The notes beneath the pieces are model-generated. The model did no database searches and was not told the DNA's origin. It worked only from the letters and a program-made list of their open reading frames with translations. From the NCBI GenBank assembly GCA_000727475.1, contig KL647291.1:2761957-2825956 (forward strand): a stretch of 64,000 bases of DNA, given 5' to 3'. Positions 20,366 to 30,820 of this stretch are shown here, in pieces. Positions within the stretch are counted from its first letter, which is position 1. Each line of letters opens with the position of its first letter. Source of the stretch: Sarcocystis neurona (lineage: Eukaryota; Apicomplexa; Conoidasida; Eucoccidiorida; Sarcocystidae). A program made the translations under genes and the position numbers.

Positions 20366-21207
20366 CTGGAATTGTGGACACAGAAACAAGAAAAGGACAG
20401 GCGGCGTTCATTTCCTGTAGGAAATGTCCGTGAGGATGTACACGTCAAAGCAGTGAGGGAACCTCAGCAGGAAAGCCCCGCTTCATTCGGTCTTCTGCGT
20501 AAACGTGCAAAGCGAGATGCCAGCGCTGTTTGTGGCTAACAAACGCTGACAGATGCTACGCGTATATTTCAAGAGGTTCTGGAACTGACTGATCTGCGAC
20601 TGTGAAGTATGGCGAAGCTTATTTTCACCCAAGTTATATTTGAGTATTCCGCAGGCGACGGATGCTGGGAAACGTCGACGCGCTCCCCCAACGCAACACG
20701 GCAGAGCCTCTACCACTTGCGAGTGACATCGTGTCAAGTCATACTCCATGCTGGACTACACAGATGTCTGAATGTATATACGACCAACTGTCTCCATGAC
20801 TGCCTGACGTAAATAAAAATGTTTTGCTCTCTGGAGGCATTGACCCGCGCACCGCGTTGAACTTGAGAGACGTAGCCTACGGCATCCGTACACCATAGCA
20901 CCAGCAGTATGACTACTTTTGAGCAGGACCGAGAGTATCATTGATGCACTCCGCGTCACTCACATTACCACAGTCTCTACTACTATCAGTGTTACGCGTG
21001 GAAAGGGACCCTAAGCAGTTTTGTATCTTTATCAGTCAGCAAATTAGCAGACTAGCAGCCAAGGTGCCCGCAACCTGCAGTTCACCTCTTCAGCCCGGGT
21101 CCTGCAAGTTAGCAGAATAACAGATAAGATGCCCACGGGCTCTACGCATTCTGTCCAAATCGTTGCGTATCGTAGAAGTATCTGTCACGGATTAAGCGCG
21201 TACTTAC
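20366..21207 (-). other. Intron 1 of the giant PHD-finger gene
   Basis: An 842-bp GT-AG intron on the minus strand. It has a consensus donor (ACA|GTAAGT) at 21207 and a strong pyrimidine tract plus CAG at its 3' end. Both flanking frames are open and the join keeps phase 0. No coding-like frame was found within it. Confidence 0.75.
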
Positions 21208-24200
21208 TGTAGGTAGCGGGCTGGCTTGTACGCTTGAGACTGATGAAAGTTCAAGCGTCTTCACCTCTTGCGAGAGATCCGAACGGATCTGACTTACTTC
21301 TTTCGCCGCTGCTGCTGACTCGTGCGTCATGGACATGACTTCGACCGTCCATCCGCAGGTACCGTCCTCTTCACTATCTTGGTCCTCGACTGCGCTATGA
21401 CGACGCTGATTCGCGTCTCCGACCAGACGCGATGATGTTGAAGAAGACAAAGAAGGGATGCCGACAGATCGCAGAAATTTGTCTGTTGCCGTGGTAGAAG
21501 GCCCCACGTTGTGCTTTGCCGATAGGGGCACGCTGGAGACAGGACAGACTTGCAGCGCGAAGCCAATGCCACGACCTTTTAAGATCCGCTTCACCTTCTT
21601 GATGCAAATGTAACAGAGCCACTCGTTTGCAGAAGGTGGAGAGAAACAAGCGGGAAGCTTTAAACAGCTGAGGTGGAAGCTTCTTCCGCAGTAGTCACAC
21701 GTCAGCAGCGTGCACCTTCCTGGCTGATTCTGTGAACACTGCGTTACCGGCGTTACCTGGTGTTCCTGTTGTTGCAGCTGTCCTGGGTCTGCACGTGGCG
21801 TTTCCTGGAAAGAAGCTGGCCAGGCGCCTTCGAAAAGAATACTCTGTTGTAGAATCTGGCCTGCTGCGTGCTCTCGTGCACGCTTTGGCTGCGTTAAGCT
21901 GGAAGAGATTTGTCCTTTTCCAAGACAGTCGTCTCCTTCCTGTCCTGGGACGCGGAATATCGGGGCTGGAACCCCACGACTTTCTAAATGAGGGAAACTC
22001 TCACCGAGTTTCAAATAAGCGGAAGACATCTCACTGTCTGGATGTCCCGTGGTTCTTTCTACAAGACTTACATGCTCTGGCGAACAACTTATTTCTATTG
22101 TTTTTCGCCTTCCGGAGCGCGCCCGTTGTGGGCGTGAGCGCCGCCATGGTGGAAAAATGCGCGCCTTCAAGCTGTTTCCGCCACCAGCAAATCTCGGTGG
22201 ACATCCTCCTGAGCTACTACCTCTGACAACTACGTGCCTGTTCTGTGTGAGTACAAATGAACTCTTCCCTAGCATACGTGCGTTGCGGCTGTAGGTGCCG
22301 CCACGTACCTTCTGCCCAGTGTCTACCGTCTTTAAACAAACAGGTTCTAGACACTGTGGTCGCCTCTGCTTTACGACAGCGCCTCGCGTTTCTTCACGAA
22401 TGAGAGGTTCAGCCTTCGCTTTTCTGCGAACGTCAACTGTGCTAGGTCTTGAGCATCGTTCTTTAACACGTTGTGACCAGCCTGCACTTGTTACGTCAAC
22501 AACAACCCCCGCAGCTTTCTTGCTTGCTGCTGGGCTACGTGCAGAGGTTGCGCTGAACGAAACGACACGTTTATCTTCGCGGCAGTGTTCTCTGCAGTAA
22601 AACTCTTCACCGGCACCTGAGGGTTTCGTCCCATCAAGATAACGCCGAAGACGTCCAGCTGTCCCGCTACTGTCACCTGGCACAGCTTTAACCTCCACGA
22701 AGTCCCTTCCCTCTTCTGCAGCAGCGTAGTAGCCTGTGGAATAGAGTTTCCTGTTGCAGACCCTGCTTCTTGGAGACAACTCACCTGCCGAACACGCCCC
22801 AAGGTCTTGATCTGTCCCCGCTTCACAAGGAGGCTCACTTGTACAAGGCAGTTCACCTTTGCCAGGAGAGTTCCTTTCGCAGGTATTTCCCCCTTCGTCC
22901 CTGGAGTGTACATCTTGTTCGGAGGTGTCACCCTGTAAAGCAACGTCCTCTTCATTAAAATGCTCAATTTCCTGATTAACTTCAGCCCTACAGGTGACGC
23001 TCCTGCCACAAACACTTCCAGAAATTCTGACCTTGTGGCGTGGTTCGTTTTTCCGTGAAGTCTCCTCTGCAGTAACAGCGTATTCTCTAGAGGAATAGTC
23101 ATCTTTGCACGAGACGTCTGTACCTCTAGACGAAAAGGCCGTCTGACCAGAGAGAACGGCACCACCATCAAATGTTCCAGTGTTCACTAACTTGTCACTT
23201 GCCTGATGTGACCTAGTTTTGTCGGAGAGCTCCTTATCTGGAGAAGTTGTGGCGCGCTGCGGCAGGCCCTGTGAGCTTTCGTCTGCATGTCTTAGCTCTT
23301 CTGCTGCAACAATCGAATGTAAATGGAGTCCCTTATATCTTGAGGAGCTGGTGTCTTCTCTGGCAGGCTTCCCATCTGTAGGAGGTTTCTTCACATTGCA
23401 GCACTCCTTTCGTTCAGGAAGAAAACTCTTGCCTGCTCTAGCGGGATGATTATCAACGGCTCTTTCTCGGCAGGTCTCTTCGATGTTTTTGAAAGCTATC
23501 TTTCCTGATAAGAGTCGTCCGGGAACCGGGGTCTTCGCTTCCGAAGAAATGTGCCCCTCTGAAATATTTCCAGTTTTCTGTACTATATAACTTGAGAAAT
23601 TCTGATCTCCCTGAGCATTCTCACTAGCTGCGGTACCCAAAGAAACACAACCTTTCCTGAAGGTGCCTTGTCGCACCCGAGTGTTTTTGAATGCTCTACT
23701 TTGTCCTGCAGAAATTTGGCAGACCGAAGGCTGTTTAATTCCTAGTCGCGGCACGATTTCGCTGAACATTTCGCCATCTTCTGCGGCACGGATATCGGAC
23801 GAGACTGCCCACTCGTTCTCTACGCTCTTATCCAAATAAGCGTCACGAGCAGCATAGGGTTGCATAACTTCTTCCGGACTCGCGTGACCGTAACTGGCGT
23901 TGACGCCGGGATTCTCTTTTGCTTGTGTGTAGGTCCGCAGAATAGAGTGAATGCACTGACGTCTGTTTCCTACGCGTACACTACTGTTCAGGGGAGACGA
24001 AAGCTGTGGCTGTTCCTCATCTGCGATCCGTAAGCGGACGCACGATGGCGCATTGTTGAATTTCTCCTCCGCAGCGCAGACGGAACACTGAATTCTGCGG
24101 CAGATCTCACAACGATTTTCTCGAGCGGGACCGCGCTGCTGATGTGCCTGTAGTGCCTCGGCTTGAAACCGTCGCTGGTGGAAAGAGCGATCTGGAGGTC

Positions 24201-25643
24201 TCACCAAGACGTCTTCGCCAGTAAAGCCTTCAGAGAGACTGTTGCTGCCACTTTCAGAAAAATCAGCCCCACTAAAAACTCGAGAAGGAATGTCTCTGCC
24301 GCACTTTTGCGGGCAGACGTGGGTGTCGCTGATATGAGATGTACTGTGGTTGTGCGTAGGTTGGCAGGAAGCATTGCTGTTGTCAACAACAGAGGCCCCT
24401 GTTGTGTTGCCGCAAGTGTGCGCATTTGGTTCTTTCGCTGTAAAACTGTTCGTCCCGTGGAGGGGATCACCGCCTTTCGGAGTCTTGCCTTCGGTAACGC
24501 ATGCGTCCCGCTGTGGCCACTGTGGTTGTACACGCAAACAACTCGAAAAATGAGATGACAGTGCAGGCTTGTCAGTATTACTGCCGCTGTCTTGCTGTGC
24601 TGAAGCAGAGAAGTTTGCCTTCTGGCAGCTCCGTGACCCTACGGAATGAAGACAGGTTTCGCATAATGCGATGTTCGTTTCATTGAACGCTCTGTCAAAA
24701 GCTTCAGGTTCTTCGCCTAAGCATTGAGAATCTCGTCGGACGAAGCCGCTGGCAGAAGCCTTCGTGGCCATCGCGTCTCCTCTGTTGCTGCAGAACTGCG
24801 AAATTGTTCCGACGGACAGGTGCGGTTGTCGAGGCAAAACATTCTGGAGGTCTTTAAATAGCGTATCTTCTTCTGCAGTGCTGCATTTCCTTGGAATAGT
24901 TCTAGGTCTGTATTTGTCCAACTTATCTGCCGTGGAACTGCATGTTTGAAATAGGACGGTTTCATCAATTTCAGCTGCACGACTCGAACTCTGTTCTCTC
25001 TCTGGGAGCAAATCTCTTGAGGACGAGTTTTTTTCAGATTCTAGGGGACCAGTGTGATCCTGAGTCTTGATCGGGTTCCCCTCAACGAGCACTTCGAAAA
25101 CAACCGACCTCAGAGGCTTACAGGAGTTCCGCCTTTCAAGCCTCTGCACAGCTTTTGTATCAACACTCCCTCTGGTGGTGGAAGTGGTCGATTCTTTCGA
25201 CGTTGCTTTGGTAAGGAAGGTTGTAGAACTGTCCAGTACGGCACATGTGTCACTTTTGGGACAGTTCCCTCCGGTTGAAACTCGTTTGTCAACGACCACG
25301 CTGCAACTTTTTAATGGCAGGCAGTTGCTACCCGCTGCCTGACTTGCGACAACCGCTTTTAATATTCCCGTTGACACAATCGCGAGGCCCTGACTTGCTT
25401 TGCTAATCTCTTCTGTCGTTTTGGTACTCTTGGAGGCAACGTCGTGACTTGCTTTTCCTGCCTGTTCAGATGTTTTCGCAAGAACGTTCCAGGTGGCTTC
25501 TCTTTCTTCTTCACTTACGAGTCTGTTCGGCTCGTAGAAATTCATGTGCACGGCGCATGTCTCAGCATGTCCTGGTCTGTCTTCGTCGTCTATTGCTGGA
25601 GGCCTGGTTCGACATTCTTCCGCGCAAGCTGTGGACCGCGGAG
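21208..25643 (-). CDS. Giant PHD-finger protein, first visible exon (5' end in assembly gap)
   Basis: The minus-strand frame is open from the gap edge to a GTAAGT donor at 21207, about 1,478 codons. An in-frame ATG lies at 25545, but the frame remains open and protein-like upstream (CRTRPPAIDDEDRPGHAE) up to the Ns, so the true start may lie in the gap. Counting from 25551, a zinc-knuckle-like C-x2-C-x4-C-x2-C (CEICRRIQCSVC) is near residue 479. A PHD finger is at about 1270-1316: TCDYCGRSFHLSC followed 16 residues later by CYIC. The first Cys pair is abnormal (QCSQNQPGRC, so C-x7-C or C-x2-N). PHD fingers read histone H3 tails, so a nuclear chromatin role is likely by family. The rest is Ser/Glu/Arg-rich. 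Downstream exons add a further 1,050 and possibly 1,176 codons. Confidence 0.85.
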
Positions 25644-26275
25644 NNNNNNNNNNNNNNNNNNNNNNNNNNNNNNNNNNNNNNNNNNNNNNNNNNNNNNNNN
25701 NNNNNNNNNNNNNNNNNNNNNNNNNNNNNNNNNNNNNNNNNNNNNNNNNNNNNNNNNNNNNNNNNNNNNNNNNNNNNNNNNNNNNNNNNNNNNNNNNNNN
25801 NNNNNNNNNNNNNNNNNNNNNNNNNNNNNNNNNNNNNNNNNNNNNNNNNNNNNNNNNNNNNNNNNNNNNNNNNNNNNNNNNNNNNNNNNNNNNNNNNNNN
25901 NNNNNNNNNNNNNNNNNNNNNNNNNNNNNNNNNNNNNNNNNNNNNNNNNNNNNNNNNNNNNNNNNNNNNNNNNNNNNNNNNNNNNNNNNNNNNNNNNNNN
26001 NNNNNNNNNNNNNNNNNNNNNNNNNNNNNNNNNNNNNNNNNNNNNNNNNNNNNNNNNNNNNNNNNNNNNNNNNNNNNNNNNNNNNNNNNNNNNNNNNNNN
26101 NNNNNNNNNNNNNNNNNNNNNNNNNNNNNNNNNNNNNNNNNNNNNNNNNNNNNNNNNNNNNNNNNNNNNNNNNNNNNNNNNNNNNNNNNNNNNNNNNNNN
26201 NNNNNNNNNNNNNNNNNNNNNNNNNNNNNNNNNNNNNNNNNNNNNNNNNNNNNNNNNNNNNNNNNNNNNNNNNNN
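25644..26275. other. Assembly gap (N run)
   Basis: 632 undetermined bases. The gap probably hides the 5' end of the giant minus-strand PHD-finger gene. Any frame that appears open across it is meaningless. Confidence 1.
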
Positions 26276-26355
26276 TTCTATGCTGAGCTAACTGCGAAAA
26301 GCGAGCCGCATGATGTGAAAACGGTCACGTTAGAGACAGGACATCCCCAGACGTT

Positions 26356-26823
26356 CTATCCGAATAGGAAGGCGTTGCAATTTAACACGAGGAAGCATAC
26401 GAAGGATGGACGACATTTGCATGGGGTGTCGCTAGAGAAACGCACAAGGAGAAGAAGAAGCGGCGCATAGCAGGACACTTGCATGGAAACTAGCTGGAGA
26501 CGAAGTACAAGGAGCAGGAAAAGCCGCAGAAAAGAATAATTTTCAGTTTGTCTTTTAGACGTTATAACAAGAGTGGCTTCAAATTGGGCATTATTTGTCT
26601 GACCGCCGAGTCCTCGGTTTCTTCCAGGATTGAAGAAAGGGTTGAGAGCCACTTCTCGTAGAAGGCGGACGGCTGTGCTGCGAAGAGCGTAGCGAGCGGC
26701 ACGTGTGTACTCCTGTTGTTGTACTAGCGGAAGAATCGAAAAACGGTCTGCCATAAGCAAAGAATTCGCCTCTAGCGGGACGCCCGGTATGGAGCAAAGA
26801 AATACGTGTGGCCAGCCATTCAC
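26356..26823 (-). CDS. Unrecognised minus-strand frame, possibly an exon
   Basis: A 155-codon minus-strand frame whose first 100 residues look like a folded protein (GWPHVFLCSIPGVPLEANSL, AVRLLREVALNPFFNPGRN). The tail is hydrophobic and probably read-through into non-coding DNA. A possible acceptor (TTATTGCGCAG) lies just upstream at 26830. A short upstream minus frame (26862-27086) would need a 32-bp intron to join, which I consider too short. The NPFFNPG stretch faintly recalls TRAPPC2-type trafficking proteins, but the rest does not match. Function unknown. Confidence 0.25.
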   Translation of the reverse strand: MNGWPHVFLCSIPGVPLEANSLLMADRFSILPLVQQQEYTRAARYALRSTAVRLLREVALNPFFNPGRNRGLGGQTNNAQFEATLVITSKRQTENYSFLRLFLLLVLRLQLVSMQVSCYAPLLLLLVRFSSDTPCKCRPSFVCFLVLNCNAFLFG

Positions 26824-26869
26824 CCAGACCTGCGCAATAACATAAGAAACTGTTAGATCACTCGTCTGT

Positions 26870-27659
26870 GCGTCGTAGGTCTGTGCGGGACAGCTTCGTG
26901 TTTCCTGGAAGATTCAAAGGAGAACGTTGCGCCTTCTGTACGAATCCAACCAATCACCTGAGTCATTCGAGTCCCGTGATAAATTGGATTCATGACTCGG
27001 AAATACCGGACGAAAAAAGTGCTCCTTGTTAATTCATTCTGACGTGCAACACAAAACGTTTCTCGACGCAGACAACTCTCATACAATGCATCAGGATACC
27101 TTCTCTGTTAGAGGCAGCGATAAACACCTTTTTATACAAGCCTACAATGTTTCACATAAACGTAGACACAGCACAAACAAACAAAAGCGCAGGACACAGC
27201 GATTCGACGTAGAGTCTGTACAACCGTGGGTGTTCGCATGGACATACACGTGGCACGCGATATAACAGAGGTCATTCATAGTGTCTCTACTTGCGTCTGT
27301 TTACGTAGAACCGAATCTATCCCCACACGTACATACGCGTACACAAAATTACGTACGCGTTCACAATTCTGTACCAACAGCTATGCGTGACAAACGGTTG
27401 GGGATCTTCTTCAACGTAACCAACAGGACACAGGTCTCAGTTATGTACCCCCATGAGAGAAGGACCCGCAGAGTTTACAGTGTCAAAATGGCGCTTTCAT
27501 TACGGAGTATGCCACGGTACCTAATGTGAACTGACCTGTCTAAAAGTTCCCCGTACAACGTTAAGCAACCGGTAGTTGCCCTAACACACCTGCCCCATCG
27601 TTGCTTCGGACCGCCGCACCTTCACAAAGACGCACGGACGATTCAATGGTCGAATTCCT
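26870..27659. other. Sequence without a supported gene
   Basis: Only short frames are present. I see no repeats of note and no splice-bounded frame worth calling. Confidence 0.5.
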
Positions 27660-28730
27660 TTGCCGAAGTGGACGCGCACGAACAGTGCTGGCAGAAATTG
27701 TTTGACCTTTACAACAGGTGGGTCGTTACAGGCACAGGAAAGCCGGCTTGTGTTGGGCAGAGGTTGCCGCATAAGGAAACACTGTCATCCGAAATGCACA
27801 TCAAGAATAAGGATCACCTTAGAAGTAGTTTATCTCGGACCGTTTGAGCACTCACAAGGCAATTGTCTTACGTACGCATTCAGTCAAAAAGTGCAGCGAC
27901 ACAGGCACCTCTTGGAGCACACTTCAGTCAGTTCACTTTTCTGCTCCCATGAAGTGCTCCACTCCATGAGCTACTTGTCAGATAACTGCAGAGATATGGC
28001 GAGATACAAATGTAATACAGCGGGCTTTATTTGCGACCCCCCACGCCTCCATAGGGTCGTGTATTTTGCACCGTTACAGTTCGGCTTCTTTTATACTGAA
28101 TTTCTCTGTTGCACCACAGGGAGGAAGCCATTCCGGAGCGCAAGCAAAGCACACCATGCATTATCTGTCGCAGACTTCTACATTAAAGCTGCTGTGTATA
28201 CACCGTATCCTTCGACGGCACTTCTTACTAGATGGAAACAGCAGTTAGGCATCATCCGTGAACTTCCAGGGACTCCCAAAATTTTGGGCAGCATCACGTC
28301 TACTACGCACGCCGCAGGGGAAGTTTGGGGATCTCCAAGCAGCCACAAATTCCTGAGGGTATCACGGCATTGGCCTGGCATTCGCGACACTTTGTCTTCT
28401 GCTGTAGGAATCTTCTTGGCACAAGAGACGATCCATGCAGTGCATCGTCGGCGTAGCATTGCAGTCGAAGATGTGATAACAGCTTGCCTGCGAGAATGCT
28501 GGCGGAAGCACTCTGGATCAGCGAGGTTATTAACCCTTTGTTGCTGTTCTGGGAACGCATCGCTGCAGCCTTCTTTAGTTTGCGAAGGTGAAGGACTGGA
28601 CGACAGCACTGGAGCTGCAGATGTTTGTCTGAAAGCGTCCACGCTCGTGTGTTTTGTAGGTAGGTCTCTAGAGAGGTACTCCCTAAAAATGCTGCGATTT
28701 GGTGGCAGATGGCGACTCCACTGCTGCTGA
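27660..28730 (+). CDS. Long open frame of 356 codons, strand unresolved
   Basis: A plus-strand frame is open for 356 codons, longer than expected by chance in DNA of ordinary composition. The amino-acid content (His, Cys, Arg and Leu-rich, no repeats, no domain) is not convincing as a protein. Two minus-strand frames, 28178-28912 (244 codons) and 28303-28884 (193 codons), are open over the same bases. The minus frames contain plausible segments such as SNKGLITSLIQSASASILAG. At least one exon is likely in this interval, but I cannot choose the strand. No clear ATG context, signal peptide or membrane segment helps. Confidence 0.3.
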   Translation: MPKWTRTNSAGRNCLTFTTGGSLQAQESRLVLGRGCRIRKHCHPKCTSRIRITLEVVYLGPFEHSQGNCLTYAFSQKVQRHRHLLEHTSVSSLFCSHEVLHSMSYLSDNCRDMARYKCNTAGFICDPPRLHRVVYFAPLQFGFFYTEFLCCTTGRKPFRSASKAHHALSVADFYIKAAVYTPYPSTALLTRWKQQLGIIRELPGTPKILGSITSTTHAAGEVWGSPSSHKFLRVSRHWPGIRDTLSSAVGIFLAQETIHAVHRRRSIAVEDVITACLRECWRKHSGSARLLTLCCCSGNASLQPSLVCEGEGLDDSTGAADVCLKASTLVCFVGRSLERYSLKMLRFGGRWRLHCC

Positions 28731-28912
28731 AGCGGGGAACTCTGCTTGACTCGAGATGAACAATTGAAACGCGGAAATGGCAAGTTGAACGCGTGAAAAA
28801 AAGGCATTCGCTCCGTGCAGATGACGTCGCCGACGATGTGAGCGAGGACTGCAGGACTCTGGCACCGAAAATATGACACGACATGACAAACAGCGGAGAC
28901 CACCTGACCCAC

Positions 28913-30820
28913 CGCGGCGGCGATCGAGTGTAGCGAATGAAGGTCTCCAGTAACTGATGGACCTGCGACGCCTGCGCCGTGATCTAACTCGTACTGAAGA
29001 CGAGACAGAAAGAAGGTCTTACAAAGAAATTCGACAAGATGACGTCACAGCTCTAAACCGTCAAAAGCAAAGTCGTCCGATTCTACGGACACGTGCAACT
29101 ATTGACTAGGGCACGTAGAGAACTGGCTATATGCCTCCTTGTGACGTCATATCAATAGAACTTCGATCTGCGAAGAACTCCGAGACAATCGTGAGTAAGT
29201 CGTTCAAGGGACGATGTCCTCTGGATCAGCACTGACGAACGTCGACAACTTGAAAAAGGCAGAGCTGTCCATCTGGGTGCAACACGGACGAGATTAAGCA
29301 AGGCTGCGATGTCGTCGCGAGGCGGAGCAGGACAAAATTCACCGCGCTTCTGTAGAAGAAGTGTCCCGGAAAAACCTGTTACTGAACCTGTTCTAGCCAA
29401 CAACAGAGCACGTTGCTGTAAGACCGAGATTTGGAGACTCTTTACAACCACCGCAAGGACAGACGGAAAGGCTTTACAATAGCAAAGCGACCAGGGCAAT
29501 TTGTCTTGGCAAGGGAATAAGTTTTGGAACGAATTCGTGTTGAACTGCTAGCTGATTGCTTATACGGGATACGTCTAGCTGAGAAAGCTGTGAAGGTCAA
29601 ATGGACAAAAATTTCGTTATGCAGGGAGGCTGAACATTTCAAGGAAACACGACCGGGCCGCACCACGCGGCTATAGTCAACAGAGCAAAGCCCCTACAGC
29701 AGAACAGGCGAATTTTGTGCCATTGCCGAAGGTTAGCTTGTGCAGCCGGCTGCTTGTGACCGCATTACAATGGCGGATTACTTATGTGGAGACAATGTGG
29801 CACCGCTACGCTATTGACAACGTAACAAACTGCTCAGGGGCGGACGTTCAAACTGGCGTACAGAACGCTCGACGGCAAAAAGGCCGCTGAACAGGTTCAC
29901 CTGTATCTGAAACAATGTACGAAGGTATACACTATTTCCAGCAGTGTGTGGATGCTAAAGTGTGTAGACGAATGTCAGTATCAGTGTGTCCTTGAACGGA
30001 AGTACCTAGATGTACACCACTCAAAGCCAACATGTGTGCGCAGGTGAACCTGTTATTATTAGTGTTTGTTAAAAACTGGGCACACTCGTGATAGGCGTCT
30101 TTCTGTCCAGTGTCACTGCAACCACAAGAAGCCTGTTGTCTTTCTGCGCAACGCCAAGCCTTGACGCACAGCTGTCGTGAACTGTGGATTTTGTGGGGGT
30201 TGGATTTTTTGCGCAATGAAAAGAAGATCGCTTAATTGTGTTGCACTGTCGGGCCGGATACTCACATGTTTGTGTACTCCCCCTATGCATTCACACTATA
30301 CTTGTTCCTCGCGGAATTTCTCCTGCTTCAGAGCCTACAGTTGCCTGTCCAAATACGCCCGGGAAGTCCTCCCGGAGTTTTGCGACTTGGTGACACCTTC
30401 TACCCGCCTCGGGTAAAGAATGCCAAATATGAAGCAGGGGAAACGATCCTTCGTTAACTTCGACCAGTTCCACCGCTGAAGTGATTGGAGCCGTCAATGC
30501 CGCAAGGAGTTGGTGTTCGAGACAACCTGCATGAAAAACAGGCCACACGTGTGTGGAATGCCCTGACAATATTTGCTCGCTAGCTGAGGCGTCTGTAACT
30601 TTTCAGGAAGACGTGAGAGTACGCCAGCGGATGACTGGTGAAGAGTGCCAACATCAACAGTGTCGAAGTACCAGAGAGCCGCTCAAAGGCGCCTCTCATT
30701 CACACACAGTAACACTTCAACAATCATATCGTGTTTAGGCTTGAAAATTAAAGCACCTGTACTTGAACAGAAGAAGGTTTCTTCGCCAGTAAAGAGGTGA
30801 TCATATTGTACGTTTTCTAA
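28913..30820. other. Sequence without a supported gene
   Basis: About 1.9 kb with only short, unremarkable frames on both strands. No repeats or structural elements were noticed. Confidence 0.5.

Noticed and set aside
25444..26470. Plus-strand frames of 280-308 codons spanning the first gap
   Set aside because: They are open only because the Ns contain no stops, and the flanking parts are antisense to the giant gene.
26356..27086. Two-exon TRAPPC2-like trafficking gene on the minus strand
   Set aside because: Only a short NPFFNPG stretch is reminiscent, and joining the two frames would require an intron of about 32 bp.
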